A stretch of 64,000 nucleotides of DNA from the NCBI RefSeq assembly GCF_016097555.1, contig NC_054703.1, positions 5,115,036 through 5,179,035 on the forward strand. The letters are read 5' to 3'. The DNA comes from Gigantopelta aegis (taxonomy: Eukaryota > Mollusca > Gastropoda > Neomphalida > Peltospiridae). The number at the start of each line of letters is the position of its first letter. The first letter of the stretch is position 1. This document shows positions 11,110 to 22,895 of this stretch, piece after piece. The position numbers and the translations under genes were made by a program. Under the pieces are notes generated by a model. The model was not told where the DNA came from. It searched no databases and was given only the letters and a program-made list of their open reading frames with translations.

Positions 11110-11265
11110 ATACACTTATGAGCAGCAGCCATGTATTTTAGCCATTCAAAGCCATAAAACCCACAGTAAATAAAGAACCATATCCAACCATTTTATATTC
11201 GTCCTTATTCATATCATTGACAGTTACCGGAAGGCTGGCCTACTGTGATTAAACATGAAATAGGT

Positions 11266-11725
11266 TTGACAAGTGTTGATCCCATGACCCATCACACTAC
11301 TACTGAGCAACACACCTCTCTAATTAATACGAACAGATAGGAGGCACTTTAAGATGGTGTTGTATGTTAAATCAGTTTGACGAGTGTTGATCCCATCACA
11401 CATCACACTACTACTGAGCTACACACCTCTCTAATTAATATGATCAGAGAGGAGGCTGATCTCATGACCCATCACACTACTACTGAGCTACACACCTCTC
11501 TAACTAATATGATCAGACAGGAGGTTGATCCCATCACCCATCACACGTCTACTGAGCTACACACATCTCTAATTAATATGAACAGACAGGAGGCACTTCA
11601 AGATTGTGTTGTATGTTAAACCAGTTTGAAGAGTGTTGACCCCATGACCCATCACACTTCTACTGAGCTATACACCACTCTAATTAGTATGAACAGACAT
11701 CGGGCACTTCAAATTGGTGTTGTTT
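11266..11725. repeat. 69-bp minirepeats, unit 1
   Basis: About six degenerate tandem units built around GACCCATCACACTACTACTG, CTACACACCTCTCTAATTAA and GAACAGACAGGAGG. The same repeats lie at about 25585-26045 in unit 2, and a single unit remains at about 47800-47880 in unit 3. In each unit they lie downstream of the minus-strand ZNF gene, so they are a reliable synteny marker. Confidence 0.8.
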
Positions 11726-11734
11726 GTTAAATCA

Positions 11735-12427
11735 CAATCTAATTAAAATTAGCTCCACTATTACATGTGGATCTAACACCATCCAGTTGGAGCTCATGTC
11801 CACCAATCAAAACCTTACTTGCAGAATCCTGCCAGTGATTTAAAAATAATTTGAAAACATTCCGAATTATCCTGAGTGTATACTATGTTTCATGTGAATT
11901 ACGAATGCCTTATTTAGACCAGTAGAACTAATTTTAATCGGATTGATAACAACACTGCGTAGTCCCCAATGTCCAGGTAACATTTCGTCTGTAAATAATA
12001 ATTTAAATATTGACCAATCACACTTCGCCTTTTATAACGTTATTTGGGAGCATATACATTCTCAAAATATCGGGCGAGTCTATTTTAGTTGCCGCAGTAC
12101 AGCGAACCATACCAATACGTACGGGGTGGGTTATCAGTCTTCAATTTTAAATTAAAAATTATTTATTTATTTATAAAAAAACCCAAACTAAATCAGTCTT
12201 CAGTTTTACATTACAAATTATTTATGTTATAAAATAAACCATGTTTTAAGGCATTCGTAATTCACACGAAACATGTCGTATACCCTCATGATAATTCGGA
12301 ATGTTTTCAAATTAGTTTTAAATAACTGGCAGGATTCTGCAAGTAAGGTTTTGATTGGTGGACATGAGCTCCAACTGGCTGGTGTTAGATCCACATGTAA
12401 TACTGGAGCCAATTTTAATTAGATTGG
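11735..12427. mobile_element. Composite foldback element with 8-bp target duplication
   Basis: Two long inverted arms (about 11735-11918 and 12240-12427, each about 185 bp) share landmarks such as GGAGCTCATGTCCACCAATC and GGCATTCGTAATTCAC. The exact 8-bp direct repeat TTAAATCA flanks it at 11727-11734 and 12428-12435, the duplication length of hAT transposases. The end motif CAATCTAATTAAAATT also recurs inverted inside the element near 11931-11948, so the left arm alone looks like a complete 214-bp MITE. No transposase is present. Confidence 0.88.
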
Positions 12428-12449
12428 TTAAATCAGTTTGACAATTGTT

Positions 12450-12860
12450 GATCCCATCATCCAGTCTGTGCATTTTCAACGTGTTAAAAGTTTCTCATTT
12501 GCATGGATTAACACATGGCGTTTCATCTGATAACCGCGACAGAAAGATTTTGCTCACATGTCACACATTTTGGGCACGCATTGAACTGTTTATTACCTGT
12601 GTGAACAAAGACACGATGATTCAAGCTGCTATTGTATGAGAAACATTTAGCACATGCATCACATTTAACTCTTAACAATAGTGTGAACTAAAATATGTTG
12701 TTTCAGTTCCATATTGTTTCACATTTGAAATTCTTATCACCAGTGTGAATCTTCATACGTTGTTTCAAGTCTGTATTCCTTGAGAAACATTTTCCACATA
12801 CCTTACATTTGAAATTCTTAACACAAGTGTGAACCAATATATGTTGTTTCAAGATGGTAC
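12450..12860 (-). pseudogene. Decayed 3' end of ZNF gene A
   Basis: Finger-like fragments continue past the stop of ZNF A in other frames, with repeated TCACATTTGAAATTCTTA and GTGTGAAC linker sequence. The last portion (12460-12650) matches the 3' ends of the ZNF copies at 28.4 and 35.5 kb. The ancestral gene therefore had about three more fingers, lost to frameshifts. Confidence 0.75.
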
Positions 12861-13673
12861 TTAGAAACATTTTACAAATACCTCACATTTGAAATTCTTA
12901 ACACCAGTGTGAACCAATATATGTTGTTTCAATTGGTTATTTTGTGAGAAACGTTTTGCACATACCTCGCATTTGAAATTCTTGACACCAGTGTGAACCA
13001 ATATATGTTGTTTCAAGTGGGTATTTTGTGAGAAACATTTTGCACATACTTCACATTTGAAATTTTTAACACCAGTGTGAACCAACATGTGTCGTTTCAA
13101 GTCAGTATTTTGTGAGAAATATTTTGCACATACCTCACATTTGAAATTCTTAAAACCAGTGTGAACGAACATATGTCGTTTCAAGTGGGAATTTTGTGAG
13201 AAACATTTTGCACATACCTCACATTTGAAATTTGTAACACCAGTGTGAACCAACATGTGTTGTTTCAAGTGGGAATTTTGTGAGAAACATTTTGCACATA
13301 CCTCACATTTGAAATTCCTAACACCTGTGTGAACTAACATATGTTGTTTCAAAATTGTATTTAATAAGAATAATTTTGAACACACATCGCATTTGAAATT
13401 CTTAACTCCATTGTGAATTAATATATGCTTTTTCAAGTATCTTTTCTCAAGAAAACACTTTGTGCACACCTCACACTGATATGGCCGTTCACCAGTGTGG
13501 ATCCTCATATGCTGCTTAATTCGCCACTTGTAAGAGAAACACTTTAAACACATCCCACATTGGAAAGGTTTCTCACAAGAATGTGTTGACGTTTGTTCTT
13601 CCAGATGAGGGATGTTTTGACAATGTTTTGAAGAGACCTCACATTCGACACATCTATCACCACTGCTAGACAT
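12861..13673 (-). CDS. C2H2 zinc-finger protein A, C-terminally truncated
   Basis: A predicted nuclear DNA-binding protein, probably a transcription regulator. The ATG at 13671-13673 (MSSSGDRCVECEVSS) is chosen because it and the following region are conserved with the copies at 29487 and 36594. The frame is open further upstream to 13865, but a splice-acceptor-like TTCTCTTTCAG lies at about 13808-13818, so this is likely the last exon with a 5' exon elsewhere. After a Cys-rich lead, eight full C2H2 fingers follow (CGMCLKCFSYKWRIKQHMRIH first), joined by TGVKNFKC-type linkers in place of the usual TGEKPYKC. A ninth finger is cut short at the stop (CEVFVKCF). The paralogue at 35572-36594 has eleven, so this copy has lost its C-terminus. 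Confidence 0.8.
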   Translation of the reverse strand: MSSSGDRCVECEVSSKHCQNIPHLEEQTSTHSCEKPFQCGMCLKCFSYKWRIKQHMRIHTGERPYQCEVCTKCFLEKRYLKKHILIHNGVKNFKCDVCSKLFLLNTILKQHMLVHTGVRNFKCEVCAKCFSQNSHLKQHMLVHTGVTNFKCEVCAKCFSQNSHLKRHMFVHTGFKNFKCEVCAKYFSQNTDLKRHMLVHTGVKNFKCEVCAKCFSQNTHLKQHILVHTGVKNFKCEVCAKRFSQNNQLKQHILVHTGVKNFKCEVFVKCF

Positions 13674-14068
13674 TTTCTTTGCTTTAAGACAGAGTACCTT
13701 CAACGTTTTGATCTGATTCACAATATCTTGTTTCTTTATCGGCCTCTCTGAAACCAACCCGGAATGAACATTTACTTGTCTGCCAACTTTTAGGATGAAC
13801 AAAAGAACTGAAAGAGAACCAGTAAATGGATAAATGCAACAGTCTATGACTTCAACAAAATGCAAAGAAATTTGGTCTTGTTACGACACTAGAGGCTCTT
13901 TTTTTCCCTGTTAATATTTTTCATTTCTTTGTATAGTAAGAAGATATTGGGGTGTTTATTTCGTTTTGTTTTTAGTTAAAAATCAGCGAATATGTCTGGA
14001 AGACCTAACGTGTGCCATTGCACCAGCTCAAATTACTTTCATCCAAGCAGCCATTTTTATCGTCCAAC

Positions 14069-14076
14069 TATAAATA
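14069..14076 (+). promoter_or_regulatory. Candidate divergent TATA box, unit 1
   Basis: TATAAATA on the plus strand, conserved in context with 29783-29790 and 36890-36897. It lies upstream of the 49-bp satellite and divergent from the ZNF gene. Promoter function is inferred from position and conservation only. Confidence 0.35.
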
Positions 14077-14283
14077 TGCCAACAGTGCGACTCCCGCTGG
14101 TTTTTGAGTACAAACTGTTTTAACCCCAGCCAGCCTCATTCAATGATTTATCACTTGCCTGATATTTTCAAAAGGAAAGGATTGTGTTTGTGAATTGTAT
14201 AACAGTTTATATTCTACGAAAAAACCTGTCCATCCCCAGAACCAAAACGATGTAATATAATCCAGTCCCGGTGACTAACAGGT

Positions 14284-15778
14284 GTGTCAAACAGCCCAAG
14301 CCTGTGCACTATTTCGGAGACTACTATTATATATCAAAGACAGTGCCAGCCCGTGTACTATTTTGGATACTATTATCATATATGTCAAAGACAGTCCCAG
14401 CCCGTGTACTGTTTTGGAGACTACTATTACACATCAAAGACAGTCCCAGCCCGTGTACTATTTTGGATACTATTATGATATATGTCCCGGTGACTAACAG
14501 GTGTGTCAAACAGTCCCAGCCCGTGTACTATTTTGGATACTATTATCATATATGTCAAAGACAGTCCCAGCCCATGTACTGTTTTGGAGACTACTATTAC
14601 ATATCAAAGACAGTCCCAGCCCGTGTACTAGTTTGGAGATCACTATTACATATCAAAGACAGTCCCAGCCCGTGTACTAGTTTGGAGATCACTATTACAT
14701 ATCAAAGACAGTCCCAGCCCGTGTACTAGATTGCAGACCACTGTTACATATCAAAGGCAGTCCCAGCCCGTGTACAAAGACAGTCCCAGCCCGTGTACTA
14801 GATTGGAGACCACTGTTACATATCAAAGGCAGTCCCAGCCCGTGTACTAGTTTGGAGACCACTGTTACATATCAAAGGCAGTCCCAGCCCGTGTACTAGT
14901 TTGGAGACCACTGTTACATATCAAAGACAGTCCCAGCCCGTGTACTAGTTTGGAGACCACTGTTACATATCAAAGACAGTCCCAGCCCGTGTACTAGTTT
15001 GGAGACCACTGTTACATATCAAAGGCAGTCCCAGCCCGTGTACTAGATTGGAGACCACTGTTACATATCAAAGGCAGTCCCAGCCCGTGTACTAGATTGG
15101 AGACCACTGCTACATATCAAAGGCAGTCCCAGCCCGTGTACTATTTTGGAGACCACTGTTACATATCAAAGGCAGTCCCAGCCGGTGTACTATTTTGGAG
15201 ACCACTGTTACATATCAAAGACAGTCCCAGCCCGTGTACTATTTTGGAGACCACTGTTACATATCAAAGACAGTCCCAGCCCGTGTACTATGTTGGAGAC
15301 CAGTATTACATATCAAAGACAGTCCCAGCCCGTGTACTATTTTGGAGACTACTATTACATATCAAAGACAGTCCGAGCCCGTGTACTATTTTCGAGACTA
15401 GTATTACATATCAAAGACAGTCCGAGCCCGTGTACTATTTTCGAGACTACTATTACATATCAAAGACAGTCCGAGCCCGTGTACTATTTTCGAGACTACT
15501 ATTACATATCAAAGACAGTCCCAGCCCGTGTACTATTTTCGAGACTACTATTACATATCAAAGACAGTCCCAGCCCGTGTACTATTTTGGAGACTACTAT
15601 TACATATCAAAGACAGTCCCAGCCCGTGTACTATTTTGGAGACTACTATTACATATCAAAGACAGTCCCAGCCCGTGTACTATTTTGGAGACTACTATTA
15701 CATATCAAATACAGTCCCAGCCTGTGTACTATTTTGGAGACTACTATTACATATCAAAGACAGTCCCAGCCTGTGTAG
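14284..15778 (+). repeat. 49-bp satellite, array 1
   Basis: About 30 monomers of 49 bp built of CAAAGACAGTCCCAGCCCGT, GTACTATTTTGGAG and ACTACTATTACATAT. The array starts after the conserved flank ACAGGTGTGTCAAACAG and ends at CCATTGTCTGTAAATCCAGG. Both flanks recur around the unit 2 arrays, so the satellite belongs to the duplicated unit. The monomer has no stop in any forward frame and 49 is not a multiple of 3, so long forward open frames with a 49-residue period appear. I regard them as by-products. Confidence 0.93.
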
Positions 15779-15904
15779 AACACCATTGTCTGTAAATCCA
15801 GGGTGTTTGTGGCCATGTCCTAATGCTTTGTAGGAGTTTTGACACTAGAGACGTTCAGAATCAGGGAGACTGAATTATTGGAAAATGTACGTGGAGGAAA
15901 CATA

Positions 15905-16058
15905 AGTAGAAAAAACCCCGAACGTGGACGAATCGTTTGTAGTTGTATGGAATGTAGCATCAGAAAAACAGTAGTACTGACAGTAGAAAACCCGAACGTG
16001 GACGAATCGTTTGTAGTTGTATGGAATGTAGCATCAGAGAAACATTAGTACTGACAGT
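15905..16058. repeat. Two-copy 74-bp direct repeat
   Basis: CGAACGTGGACGAATCGTTT and the following GTAGTTGTATGGAATGTAGC occur twice, 74 bp apart. No gene is recognisable. Confidence 0.8.
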
Positions 16059-16092
16059 GGAAATTGTTTTTATATTTCTATATATACAGTAT

Positions 16093-16440
16093 CAGGGCCG
16101 TAGGTAACGTGGACAATTAGGGAGGGGCAGTTAATTCTCCTCCCGCCCTCCCCCCCCCCCCCCCCAATTTGTTTTGATTTTTTATTCTGTATAAAATAAT
16201 CGAAAGTTACTGGTGATTGATATTTTCGTTTTAAGTATGTAACCTCCCTGATATGGCTGCAAAATGGTATTTCAGAGCCTGTATATGTCAAAATTCACTG
16301 GGGGCATGCACCCGGACTACATAGTGTCTTGCATATTCCATTGTTGTTCCTCATCAGAAATTCTTCGACCCCCCCCCCCCCCCCCCCCCCCCCAGACACA
16401 CCAACCTTCCGCACACAACAGAATCCTAGGTACGGCTCTG
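16093..16440. mobile_element. Non-autonomous DNA element with CAGGGCCGTA-type ends
   Basis: The left end CAGGGCCGTAGGTA matches the right end read inward, CAGAGCCGTACCTAGG. AGTAT/AGTAC flank it, a possible 4-5-bp target duplication. It contains two long C tracts (about 16146 and 16371) and no transposase. Ends of this wording are common on small invertebrate DNA transposons; I cannot assign the superfamily. Confidence 0.65.
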
Positions 16441-16635
16441 AGTACACCTCTATATGATTAGATTATATAGTTTTATTACTATAAAGTTAGGACTTATTTC
16501 AATGAGAGTCATCTACGATTTATAATGTACGAATTGAGTTCTAAAAATGTACTTGGACGAAGTCACTGAGACATGAAATGTGCATTGAACAAATGTGGAA
16601 AGCTTACCCAAATGAATCATTATAACTAGCTCTGG

Positions 16636-16727
16636 GTGGGAGCCGAGCCTAGTACCTACCAGCCTTAAGTCCGATGGCTTAACCACTACACCGCCGAGGT
16701 CGGTACCTACCTGGATCAGTTGCCGGC
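16636..16727 (-). repeat. tRNA-derived SINE head fragment, unit 2
   Basis: On the minus strand: GGTGTAGTGGTTAAGCCATC (A-box region), then GGCTGGTAGGTACTAGGCTC (toward the B box). It is the counterpart of 1-95. This head is also the clear parent of the 78-bp satellite at 48768-50650. Confidence 0.8.
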
Positions 16728-16818
16728 AAAAAAAGAGAAAATCAGCGAATATTGATGTAAAATAATTGTGTTCTTTTCCACACTTTGTAATAACTTGCGT
16801 GAAGCATTTATTATTTAT

Positions 16819-17265
16819 CAGTGGTTGAAATTTAATTTTTTTACCACTATCCCAAAGGAATAGTGAATTTAAAAAAACACTATTGCCTCTAAAAATGTAC
16901 TATCCCTTCAATTATTAATGTAGTATTCCTGACTGTGCTTCGTCGCCCTGTACAACATTGCGTAACGAACAATCGTTTATATATCAGTCTATGCATTACA
17001 AACGAACTCAATCCAAACATTAGTATCGATCAACAAGACGTTTATTTTGTACCGGTAAGTGCATGAGAAAGGTCTTAGTAGCGCGAGGATTTGTTCTGCA
17101 GAAAAATGTAGCTCAAGAAAAACTTAAGGGTAAGGGCAATAGTCTCAGGCGATTTTCGGTATTCTGTGCTTTACTTTCACTTTTATGACGGAATATTGGA
17201 AGAATTGTTTTACTATTCCGTTTCGAAATTTACTATTTGCGGAATAGCGTAAAATTCGACCCCTG
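16819..17265. mobile_element. MITE-like element with CAGTGGTTGAAATTT ends
   Basis: The left end CAGTGGTTGAAATTT and the right end read inward, CAGGGGTCGAATTTT, form imperfect inverted repeats about 447 bp apart. Short inverted matches with ATTCCG/GGAATAG continue inward. No transposase; target duplication not clear. Together with 17266-20440 it interrupts block R of unit 2. Confidence 0.55.
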
Positions 17266-17875
17266 CACAGATATTTTGATGTAAACAAAACAAGTACTAT
17301 TACTATAGGTAGATGTTATTAAGTTAAACTATATATTTAGCTGTTATTACAGCAAAATTTATACTTTATAATGCAATGTATATAGGCCTAATCTATTTAC
17401 AACAAACGGAATATTTAGTCAAACAGGCGCATGTGCAGGAAATTAAGTAGAGGAAGTCTAGACTGGCTAGTGTTGTTTTTAGGAGAGGGGTCGGGTCATG
17501 CGTCCCCAGAAATACACTGACTCGCCCCCCCCCCCAAAAAAAAAAAAACAACAACAACAACAACCCAAACAACAACAACAACAAAAAAACATAATATAGC
17601 ACGTGGGGTAGGTGACTGTTCTGATAGGAATATTACATATAGTCCGTCCCATCCTACACAAATTTTGTTTTGTTATTTTTGTAAATAATTTAAGTTTGGT
17701 TTGACATAAAAATAGAAATAAAAGTTTTTTTGAAACAACTAAAATATACTATTTTAGTGTGTAATTTAGAAAACAAGCGGCTCAGAAATAAATAACTTGT
17801 AAATTCCATAGTAAAAAATGCGTTCCCCGTGGGACGCATTATAAACATGTTTCTATTATCTATTACAACGGACCG
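17266..17875. other. Intergenic, no gene seen
   Basis: AT-rich sequence with a C run, an A run and an AAC trinucleotide repeat near 17525-17590. No conserved frame or transposon end was recognised. Confidence 0.6.
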
Positions 17876-18168
17876 GCCTCGGTGGCGTCGTGGCAGGCCA
17901 TCGGTCTACAGGCTGGTAGGTACTGGGTTCGGATCCCAGTCGAGGCATGGGATTTTCAATCCAGATATCGACTCCAAACCCTGAGTGAGTGCTCCGCAAG
18001 GCTCAATGGGTAGGTGTAAACCACTTGCACCGACCAGTGATCCATAACTGGTTCAACAAAGGCTATGGTTTGTGCTATCCTGTCTGTGGGAAGCGCAAGT
18101 AAAAGATCCCTTGCGGCCTGTCGTAAAAAGAGTAGCCTATGTAGCGACAGCGGGTTTCCTCTACAGGC
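17876..18168 (+). mobile_element. tRNA-derived SINE, plus strand
   Basis: The head starts CCTCGGTGGCGTCGTGGCAG with the B-box-like GGGTTCGGATCCCA at about 17928. A body follows with GGTGTAAACCACTTGCACCG, then AAAAGATCCCTTGCGGCC and AGCGACAGCGGGTTTCCTC. The body also occurs (inverted) at 21440-21706. The usual tail is missing, so the copy is truncated at the 3' end. Confidence 0.85.
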
Positions 18169-20014
18169 TGCAAAATTACCGGGTTCGCATCGCAAAAAGC
18201 GATGCAAAATCTTGCGATCACGATGCAATATTGTAACAATGACTAGCAGTTTGCGATGCATGTTTTTTGTAACCAAATTGATCTTTGAATTGAGATCGCG
18301 GGAGAAGAACGCACTTAGGGGTGTCGATTTTCCGTGATCGCAGCCAAGGTACATGTAACTGATTCGCCAATGATAAACATTTTAAAAATTTATCTCAGTG
18401 TACAACCTTCTCGCGTGTGTTAGTATTTCAATTAGAAAATACTGTCGGAATACGCGGAGGGTGTTTGACGTAAAGTACTAGTTGCTACGTCATCGTGGTA
18501 ACCTAATTTGCAAGCAGCTATGACCGTGTACACTGAACTTGTAGCCTACCGTGCACGCAAATATATTTTGTTCACGAATTAAATATACCGCGAAAATTGC
18601 GAACATGCTGATAGCTCCGCGAATTTAATTACGCGTTAACTTATTTCCGATTTAGCTTTGAATAATGCCTATAGATACAAAACACATAGCGCATCGCATG
18701 CACTTTATTTTCATCGTCAAATTACCTGCCACGTGGTTTTATACTACAAGTGACACCCGGTGCTTTGCATGATCTGCGTTCAGCGATAGCCAGTAGTCAA
18801 AATGTCTGATAATTATTTTGACCGGTTGTCGAAGTGGTCGTTCGGTTTAACTTGTTGCGTAAAAAACAGTCTGGCAAACATTAGCGACAAACGGCTGGCT
18901 GAACATCTGGTATCTCGTGACTACGAGATTTCAGTTTGTTGTTTTTACACTGATTATTCTTATATTCGATACATACTTGTGGCTTTCGTTATTTGTAAAC
19001 CTGGATGCTACCTATGAATACTACTAATAAATAGTATTTGGTCTAGTTTGTGATTTTACAAGTTTTCTGCATCATGTATTATCAGACATAGGCCTACATG
19101 CGGACAAGACTAACAGCACACGGACCGCATGTCGAGAATGTCTCGAGTATAATTATATCGTACGTGAAACTTTCATTGAAAGGAGTTCAGTTGATATTGG
19201 TCGTTTTTATTTTATTATTGGCAAAAACTACCGTGAAAATATAAAATGAAAACTTGATCGCGAATTATTTTAGCCGCGAAAAATTTTGCGTATACATAGG
19301 CCCTACGGTATTATCGACTAATTAACAGCTTGGCGTTTTTAATTTCGAATTGCCTCGGCAAATAATGTTCCGGTAAAATACGTATATACATCGTTTAAGA
19401 ATTGTCAATTTTCATAACAAAAATGAACACCGAATACGTTGGAATGATCAGCCAAATGAGGAATTTTTCTCGGGCTTCAATCGCACTTTGGATCAGACAT
19501 ACAAATCAACTCAGGAAAGACTAAAAAATCACTTTGAACAAGTTAGATGACCAAGCTGCTTAGCATAACCATTGACAAATATTATTCAGAAATATGTTGT
19601 ACTATAAAAATTAAACCCTGACATTTCTATGCTATTTTCTATATAGCCAAAAAAAAAACCAGTGAGATTCTCTGGGTGTGTGTGTGGGGGGTGGGGTGGG
19701 GGTGGGGGTAGGCAACTGCCCCCCCCCCCCCTCTTGACCTCCGGAGGATACAGCCTTGTAAACAAGTGACAGTGATGACCCTTCACGTGTACTGTTCTGT
19801 ACTTGTTTTATTTTGGGGTAAGCAGCCCACAATACAGATACATGTATAAGAAATATGCAATTTTATTGAAAAGAATGTGTTTTATTCATGTTTACTCATT
19901 TTATTAAAGTGCTAATCAAATTCCAATAGTTGCTAATCAATTCTCCACCCAGTAGGAAAAACTGCTAATCAAAATTAAAAAACAAAATTGCACCCTGCTC
20001 TAAAACACAGTGTC
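18169..20014. other. Mostly unique sequence inserted in block R of unit 2
   Basis: No transposon coding was seen. Several GCGATGCA words cluster at 18188-18262. G-rich and C runs occur at about 19680-19733. One possible orphan exon lies at 18801-19017. This is the least repetitive stretch of the window. Confidence 0.5.
18801..19017 (+). CDS. Possible orphan first exon, 71 codons
   Basis: An ATG in a reasonable context (TCAAAATGT) opens MSDNYFDRLSKWSFGLTCCV. Composition is protein-like for about 36 codons, then a potential splice donor (CTG|GTATCT) occurs near 18908, and the remainder to the stop is rich in Y, C and hydrophobics, as expected of intron translated by chance. I recognise no domain. 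It could be a first exon of an unidentified gene or simply chance; there is no matching paralogue in the window. Confidence 0.2.
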
Positions 20015-20105
20015 AGAATGACCATATGTTTGACGTCCAATAGCCGATGATAAGATAAAAAATCAATGTGCTCCAGTGGCGTCGTTAAATAAAAACAAAC
20101 TTTAC
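20015..20105 (+). repeat. SINE 3' tail fragment
   Basis: Contains TTTGACGTCCAATAGCCGAT and GTGGCGTCGTTAAATAAA, the tail also read on the minus strand at about 51596-51665. The head is absent. Confidence 0.7.
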
Positions 20106-20454
20106 TATTACAACGGTCACACACAATTTATTAAAACTGTAGGTGTGTCTGTATGTTTAAATGAAATTATGACAATTAACGTGAGGCGAGATTGCAGCTT
20201 TTAAAACAAAAAAATAAAACATTTCCATGCAAGAAAACTAAAATAATCAGGGTGTGTAACAGCTCGCTAGATTCATCTCCTATATTTAACACATGGTCAG
20301 TTATCACAAATTATTTTTAAAGCATAGGTGGAAGTGGTTAGGGGACGTAACTCTGCCTATTTTTTAATATTCTAATAAGAGGCTATATAATAAACGTTTC
20401 TCATGTTTAAATTATTTTTAGTTCAAGACATGTTTATTATTAATGTAAAATATT

Positions 20455-21010
20455 TATTAATTTCACTGAACGAACCGAAATGTCACAACAATAAGAGTCC
20501 GAACCCGTGTTTTATTTCGAGTGTCAAATATTGACGATGTGAATTCGCCGAAAATAAACTGAATGTTTGTGGGCTAAGAATATGCAACGTCTAAAAGAAA
20601 AATATGTTACTTACGTGAACCTGAAGATAGATTTGTTCATTATTTGTAAATTTGTAAATAAAAAACGCGGAAATTTGATCAAATAAACTGAATAAACTCA
20701 CCGAACAACAATCACGTTGTCACACAGGAAACGGTCAAGAGGAAGTTTATTCCGGCCTGTTTTTCAGACAAGTCGAGTACAACAATATGCGGACACCGAT
20801 TAATTGTCTCGGTTGGATGGACTTTGCTCTTCTTCGTCTCTCTTGTTCATGTTGTAGACTGAAGGATTATTTGTTTTGGATTGTCTTTTCTTTTTTTCTC
20901 CATTTTTTCTTATTAAGTCCATGATTTGTCAGTTTGATTCTAATTATATCTGGGTTTCTATTATTTGAAAAACTGAGATACGCATAGGTCTAATAGTAGC
21001 ATACAACAAT
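20455..21010. repeat. Paralogous block R, unit 2
   Basis: Collinear with 250-850, sharing TTCACTGAACGAACC, AACAATCACGTTGTCACA and GAAAAACTGAGATACGC. The 5' portion of the block lies 3.6 kb away at about 16750-16815, split off by inserted sequence. Confidence 0.75.
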
Positions 21011-21439
21011 AAAATTTAAACATATTTTTTTCTGACTGTTTTAGTGTAAACTGAAGCAAACGGACCTAATTAAAAACAACAAAAAAACACATAGAAAAAT
21101 GTAATGTTATAATATTTCATCATAGATCTTGTTCAGCATCGATGTAAACGTGAGACGTCAATGTATATTCCAGAGGCCAATTTTGCAAATTTGCTTGTTC
21201 CCTCTCCCACACTTGAGGACGAAAATGTATGTTTCGAATTTTCCCAACTCTACATAAATAAATATGATATAAAGATGAAACTGTAGCTTGTATCCCTCAC
21301 TGGAAATAGTACACACGCACACACACACACACACACACACCACCACCACCACGCACACGCACACATACCACCACCACCACCACCACACACACACACTTTA
21401 ACTTTAAATATTGTTCCTACAGGCCTGTACAAATGTAGA

Positions 21440-21706
21440 AAGAAAGAAAGAAATCTTTTATTTAACGACGCACTGAACACATTTTATTTACGGTTATATG
21501 GCAACAGACATATGGTTAAGGACAACAGAGATTTTGAGAGGAACCCCGCTGTCGCCACTGCATGGGCTACTCTTTCCGATTAGCAGCAAGGAATCTTTTA
21601 TTTGCACTTCCCACAGGCAGGATAGTACAAACCATGGCCTTTGTTGAAGCAATTATGGATCACTGGTCAGTGCAAGTGGTTTACACCTACCCATTGAGCC
21701 TTGCGG
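21440..21706 (-). mobile_element. SINE, minus strand, with 14-bp target duplication
   Basis: The SINE tail (TTTATTTAACGACGCACTGA) comes first, then the body in reverse orientation, ending at CCCATTGAGCCTTGCGG. The direct repeat TGTACAAATGTAGA at 21426-21439 and 21707-21720 is a clean target duplication. The unit 1 paralogue near 5385 is the empty site. Confidence 0.93.
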
Positions 21707-22768
21707 TGTACAAATGTAGATAACATGTTCAGGCTAAGGGTAGGTGCCAGTTCGTTTTATCTTTAGGATTGTGTAATAATGAATTCAAACAAGACTCTTT
21801 CAGGTAGTTTCACATACTGACATTAAACCACATTTGTTATTATATATTGGAATAAAACAAAACTAATGATGATATATCCAGTGCTATTTTATTTAATCAT
21901 TCATAAAGGAAGAAGGAAGTCCAGGTTAAAATATATTACAGGTAAAACAAAACAAAATAATATATGCTTATTTCCAGTCGTAACTATTGTAATTTTTGCT
22001 TTAAATTGCTAGATGCCAAAAGTGATTAATTAAATTATTTTATGGTAACAGTTGAAAATTAGATGACCAATTGTTTTAACCCCTGCCAAAGGTGGCAGGC
22101 TTTCTTTCAGAAAATAATTGGAGGGTACGTAATAAAAACTAAACATATTCAAACTTGAAATGCGTATATATCGGTTTGTTATGGGTTTTTGTATTGAACA
22201 TTGTATTTAACCAACAATTCTCTGACTATGATCTATCTAAAAATTAAAACGAAATATGTACATTATTTTTTGAGATTTGTGGGTACATACATGTCATTTT
22301 ACCCTCCGTACCTTCTGGCAGAAACCCAGGGTTGGTAACCACTATTTGGTGTAGAGTATTATTAATATGGCATACAGAAAGTATGGAAAGTGCAATTTTA
22401 TTATGCTTTAATAGCGGACATTACCTTTAAAATTAATTAACCATCATTCATTCTGGCCATCATACATATGTTGTTCCTGCCAAAGTATTAGCATTTTAAT
22501 TTTTATGACAATATACTGACTGAAGATAAACATTACTGTTAACTAACGTATCAATTCACGTTTTGAAACTGTTTTGTTTTACGATGTTAACAAACCAACA
22601 AGATCAAGATACATTGGTATGGAGTCCTAATGGGCTGTCGGTGAAAATTAATTTGGTAATTATAGGTAAATAAATGTGGACTATAAATATTCATATGTGA
22701 ACAAATTGCATATCTTTATTTAATATATATATATATATATGTATATATTATATAATATATATAATACA

Positions 22769-22895
<127 letters not shown>

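Noticed and set aside
14284-15778. Evenly spaced repeats that could suggest a CRISPR array
   Set aside because: The 49-bp units are contiguous with no unique spacers, there are no cas genes, and the sequence is eukaryotic.
17876-17946. A possible true tRNA gene
   Set aside because: A- and B-box-like words are present, but the cloverleaf is degenerate and the SINE body follows, so it is a SINE head. The same holds for 8655-8790 and 24838-24920.
18065-18337. Overlapping frames on both strands near 18.1 kb
   Set aside because: They run through the SINE body and its 3' junction; no coding signal.
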